NCBI GenBank assembly: GCA_023265355.1 | Contig: JAHFTZ010000138.1 | Span: forward strand, 1-6,729 | Length of the DNA: 6,729 nucleotides | Source: Terriglobus sp. | Lineage (GTDB): Bacteria > Acidobacteriota > Terriglobia > Terriglobales > Acidobacteriaceae | Direction: 5' to 3' | Shown: piece by piece, positions 4,888 to 6,729 of the stretch | Position numbering within the stretch: position 1 is the first letter of the stretch | Layout of the letters: each line of letters begins with the position of its first letter | Made by a program: the position numbers and the translations under genes | The notes under the pieces: model-generated | What the model saw: only the letters and a program-made list of their open reading frames with translations | What the model was told of the DNA's origin: nothing | Database searches by the model: none

Positions 4888-6729
4888 ATGCAGGAGATCC
4901 GCGCCGCCATGCGTCGGCTTTTGAAGTCGCCCGGCTTTTCCATCACAGTCATTCTCACCATGGCTCTTGGAATCGGAGCGAATACTGCGATCTTCACGCT
5001 GGTGCATTCGGTCCTCCTGAAATCTCTGCCCGTATCCGACCCAAAGACGCTTTACCGGGTGGGCGATCTCGACGATTGCTGCGTGAACGGCGGATTCATC
5101 AACGACAACGGCGACTTCGACGTCTTTTCGTACGACCTCTACAAGCATTTTCAAGAGACCACGCCGGAGTTTGAAGAACTTGCAGCCATGCAGTCCGGCG
5201 GCAACAGCATGAATACACGGTGGGGCACAGAGGTCGCCAAGTCCGAGCGCACGCAGTATGTCTCCGGCAACTTCTTCAAGACATTCGGTATTGGTCCATT
5301 TGCAGGGCGCGTATTTACTAGCGCCGACGACCACACGGGAGCGGCTCCCACCGCCGTGATGAGCTACCAGGCCTGGCAGGCGGACTATGGCGGCAATCCG
5401 AAGCTGGTCGGAGCCACAATCTATCTACAGGGCCAGCCGGTCACGCTCGTCGGCATCGCTCCGCCCGGCTTCTTTGGCGACCGGATTCGAAGCAGCCCTC
5501 CTGCACTCTGGATTCCGCTGTCCGCGGAACCAGCCATCGAAGGGAAGAACAGCATCCTCCGGGTCCCGGACAGCAACTGGCTCTATGTTCTAGGGCGCAC
5601 CAAGCCTGGCTTGGCTGTAGCTCCGTTGCAGGAAAAGATGTCAAACACACTGCGGCAGTGGCTGGGAACACAGCCCGGTTATCTGCGGCAAGGCGGCGCA
5701 ACGCTGATTCCACGGCAGCACGTTGTGCTTGTTCCCGGCGGAGCGGGGATTCAGAACATGCAGCAGGAGCAGGGAAAAGGCCTCTATCTGCTCATGACCA
5801 TCTCGGGTCTTGTGCTGCTCGTCGCCTGTGCCAACGTGGCCAATCTTCTGCTGGCACGCGGCATGACGCGCTCGGCGGAGACTTCGATCCGCATGGCGCT
5901 TGGCGCAGCGCGGAGCAGGCTGATCCGGCAGATGCTGACCGAGAGCGTTCTGCTAGGGTGCATCGGCGGTCTTGCTGGATTGGCCGTCGCCTATGCAGGA
6001 ACACGGATGATCCTCGCGCTTGCCTTTCCCGAGTCGCCCAGCCTTCCAATTGCGGCCACTCCTTCCATTCCCGTGCTGGCCTTTACCTTTCTGCTCTCTT
6101 TATTGACCGGCATCATCTTTGGCATCGTACCCGCGTGGATTACCTCCCACTCCGATCCGGCAGAGGCTCTGCGTGGAGCAAATCGTTCCACACGGGACCG
6201 TGCATCGTTGCCACAGAAGTCGCTTATCGTCTTCCAGGCTGCACTCTCGCTGGTCCTTCTGGTGGGCGCGGGCCTGATGACCAAGAGCTTGCGCAACATG
6301 GAGCATCAAAACTTCGGCATCCAAACAGCGAACCGGTACGTGGTGCATCTTTCCCCGGCTGGCGCAGGCTACACGCCGGAGAAGCTGAATCCCTTGTATG
6401 AAGAGCTGGAGCGGCAACTTGGGGCTCTTCACGGCGTGCATAGCGTAGGTCTGGCCCTTTACAGCACGCTCGAAGGAAACAACTGGGGCGAAGGTATCTT
6501 CGTGGACGGGCGTCCGGCGCCGGGGCCGAACGACCACAACGGATCGTCATGGGACCGGGTCAGTCCGAAGTTCTTTGATACCGTCGGCCAGCCAATCGTT
6601 CGTGGACGCGGATTTACGGACGCCGATACGGCCACATCGCAGAAGGTCGCCGTCGTCAATCAGGCTTTCGTAAAGAAGTTCTTCCCAAAGGAAGACCCCA
6701 TTGGCAAGCACTTCGGAGTCTTCGACCAG
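4888..6729 (+). CDS. ADOP-family ABC-type permease (MacB/FtsX-like, acidobacterial duplicated orphan permease), 3' truncated by window edge
   Basis: The start is the ATG at 4888-4890, with AGGAGG (4875-4880) seven bases upstream. The window shows 614 residues with no stop; family members usually have about 800-900. A short cytoplasmic N-terminus (MQEIRAAMRRLLKSPGFS) leads into membrane segment 1 (about 17-40, with the hallmark ALGIGANTAIF). A MacB-type periplasmic core domain spans about 45-290. Further membrane segments lie at about 299-325 (ending ACANVANLLLARG), 353-378 and 394-417. The second half begins with a segment at about 445-466 and a second periplasmic domain. The duplication is visible: VSGNFFKTFGIGPFAGRVF (126-144) parallels VSPKFFDTVGQPIVRGRGF (558-576), and each is followed by a matching D/A-rich stretch. 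Such permeases may assist export or envelope remodelling, but the substrate is unknown. No ATPase partner is adjacent on the left. This copy lacks the longer N-terminal extension found in many family members. Confidence 0.93.
   Translation, partial: MQEIRAAMRRLLKSPGFSITVILTMALGIGANTAIFTLVHSVLLKSLPVSDPKTLYRVGDLDDCCVNGGFINDNGDFDVFSYDLYKHFQETTPEFEELAAMQSGGNSMNTRWGTEVAKSERTQYVSGNFFKTFGIGPFAGRVFTSADDHTGAAPTAVMSYQAWQADYGGNPKLVGATIYLQGQPVTLVGIAPPGFFGDRIRSSPPALWIPLSAEPAIEGKNSILRVPDSNWLYVLGRTKPGLAVAPLQEKMSNTLRQWLGTQPGYLRQGGATLIPRQHVVLVPGGAGIQNMQQEQGKGLYLLMTISGLVLLVACANVANLLLARGMTRSAETSIRMALGAARSRLIRQMLTESVLLGCIGGLAGLAVAYAGTRMILALAFPESPSLPIAATPSIPVLAFTFLLSLLTGIIFGIVPAWITSHSDPAEALRGANRSTRDRASLPQKSLIVFQAALSLVLLVGAGLMTKSLRNMEHQNFGIQTANRYVVHLSPAGAGYTPEKLNPLYEELERQLGALHGVHSVGLALYSTLEGNNWGEGIFVDGRPAPGPNDHNGSSWDRVSPKFFDTVGQPIVRGRGFTDADTATSQKVAVVNQAFVKKFFPKEDPIGKHFGVFDQ

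Noticed and set aside
4753..5334. Minus-strand open frame of 193 codons over the permease start and the divergent region
   Set aside because: It is antisense to the permease N-terminus, whose strong Shine-Dalgarno and hallmark first membrane segment settle the coding strand.
5658..6401. Plus-strand open frame of 247 codons in a second frame inside the permease
   Set aside because: It is an out-of-frame shadow in GC-rich coding sequence. The permease frame is continuous and matches its family throughout.
1..6729. CRISPR array, transposase, phage or toxin-antitoxin genes
   Set aside because: No regularly spaced repeats, terminal inverted repeats with a transposase, or matching small gene pairs were seen on either strand.

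Overview
The window looks like a chromosomal segment of an acidobacterium, probably of the Terriglobus/Granulicella/Edaphobacter type. The main pointer is the large gene at the right edge. It is an orphan MacB/FtsX-type permease with two visibly duplicated halves (the 'ADOP' family), which is strongly expanded in Acidobacteriota. The moderately high GC and a mix of housekeeping genes (secG, tmk, tRNA-Leu) fit a stable chromosomal location. This placement is inferred from protein family content, not from a database search.

Layout from left to right. (1) At 1-287 (+) is the C-terminal end of a PLP-dependent aminotransferase. (2) It converges, 30 bp apart, on a minus-strand glyoxalase II-like metallo-beta-lactamase hydrolase (318-950). 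(3) Upstream of the hydrolase on the same strand lie a strong intrinsic terminator with a UUCG tetraloop (966-1002) and secG (1026-1325). (4) Just upstream of secG is a decayed 3' half of a tRNA-Leu gene (1388-1439). (5) A two-domain universal stress protein follows (1502-2416, minus). (6) Next come an intrinsic terminator (2622-2648) and an intact tRNA-Leu(GAG) with encoded CCA (2670-2754, minus), with a possible extended -10 promoter further upstream. (7) A compact minus-strand cluster follows: a REC-PAS regulator (3933-4745), a small putative lipoprotein (3535-3888) and thymidylate kinase tmk (2863-3522), which points toward the tRNA. (8) After a divergent intergenic region, the ADOP permease starts at 4888 (+) and runs off the right edge.

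The most interesting structure is the pair of tRNA-Leu 3' halves. They lie in the same orientation exactly 1282 bp apart and match at 45 of 52 positions without a gap. The match begins inside the anticodon loop and ends at the CCA. This is the footprint expected when an integrating element inserts into the anticodon loop of a tRNA gene, rebuilds the tRNA with its own 3' half, and displaces the original 3' half. On that reading the ancestral order was tRNA-Leu(GAG) followed directly by secG. The DNA now between them, including the stress-protein gene, would be what remains of the insert or of material swapped into that site. No integrase is present, so a decayed tandem tRNA duplication remains the main alternative.

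Functionally the window is mostly housekeeping: protein export (SecG), dTTP synthesis (Tmk), Leu decoding and thioester/glyoxalase-type hydrolysis. Signalling and stress genes (Usp, REC-PAS) and an envelope permease of unknown substrate complete it. No CRISPR array, toxin-antitoxin pair, phage gene or transposase is visible, and I did not find a clearly new multigene system.
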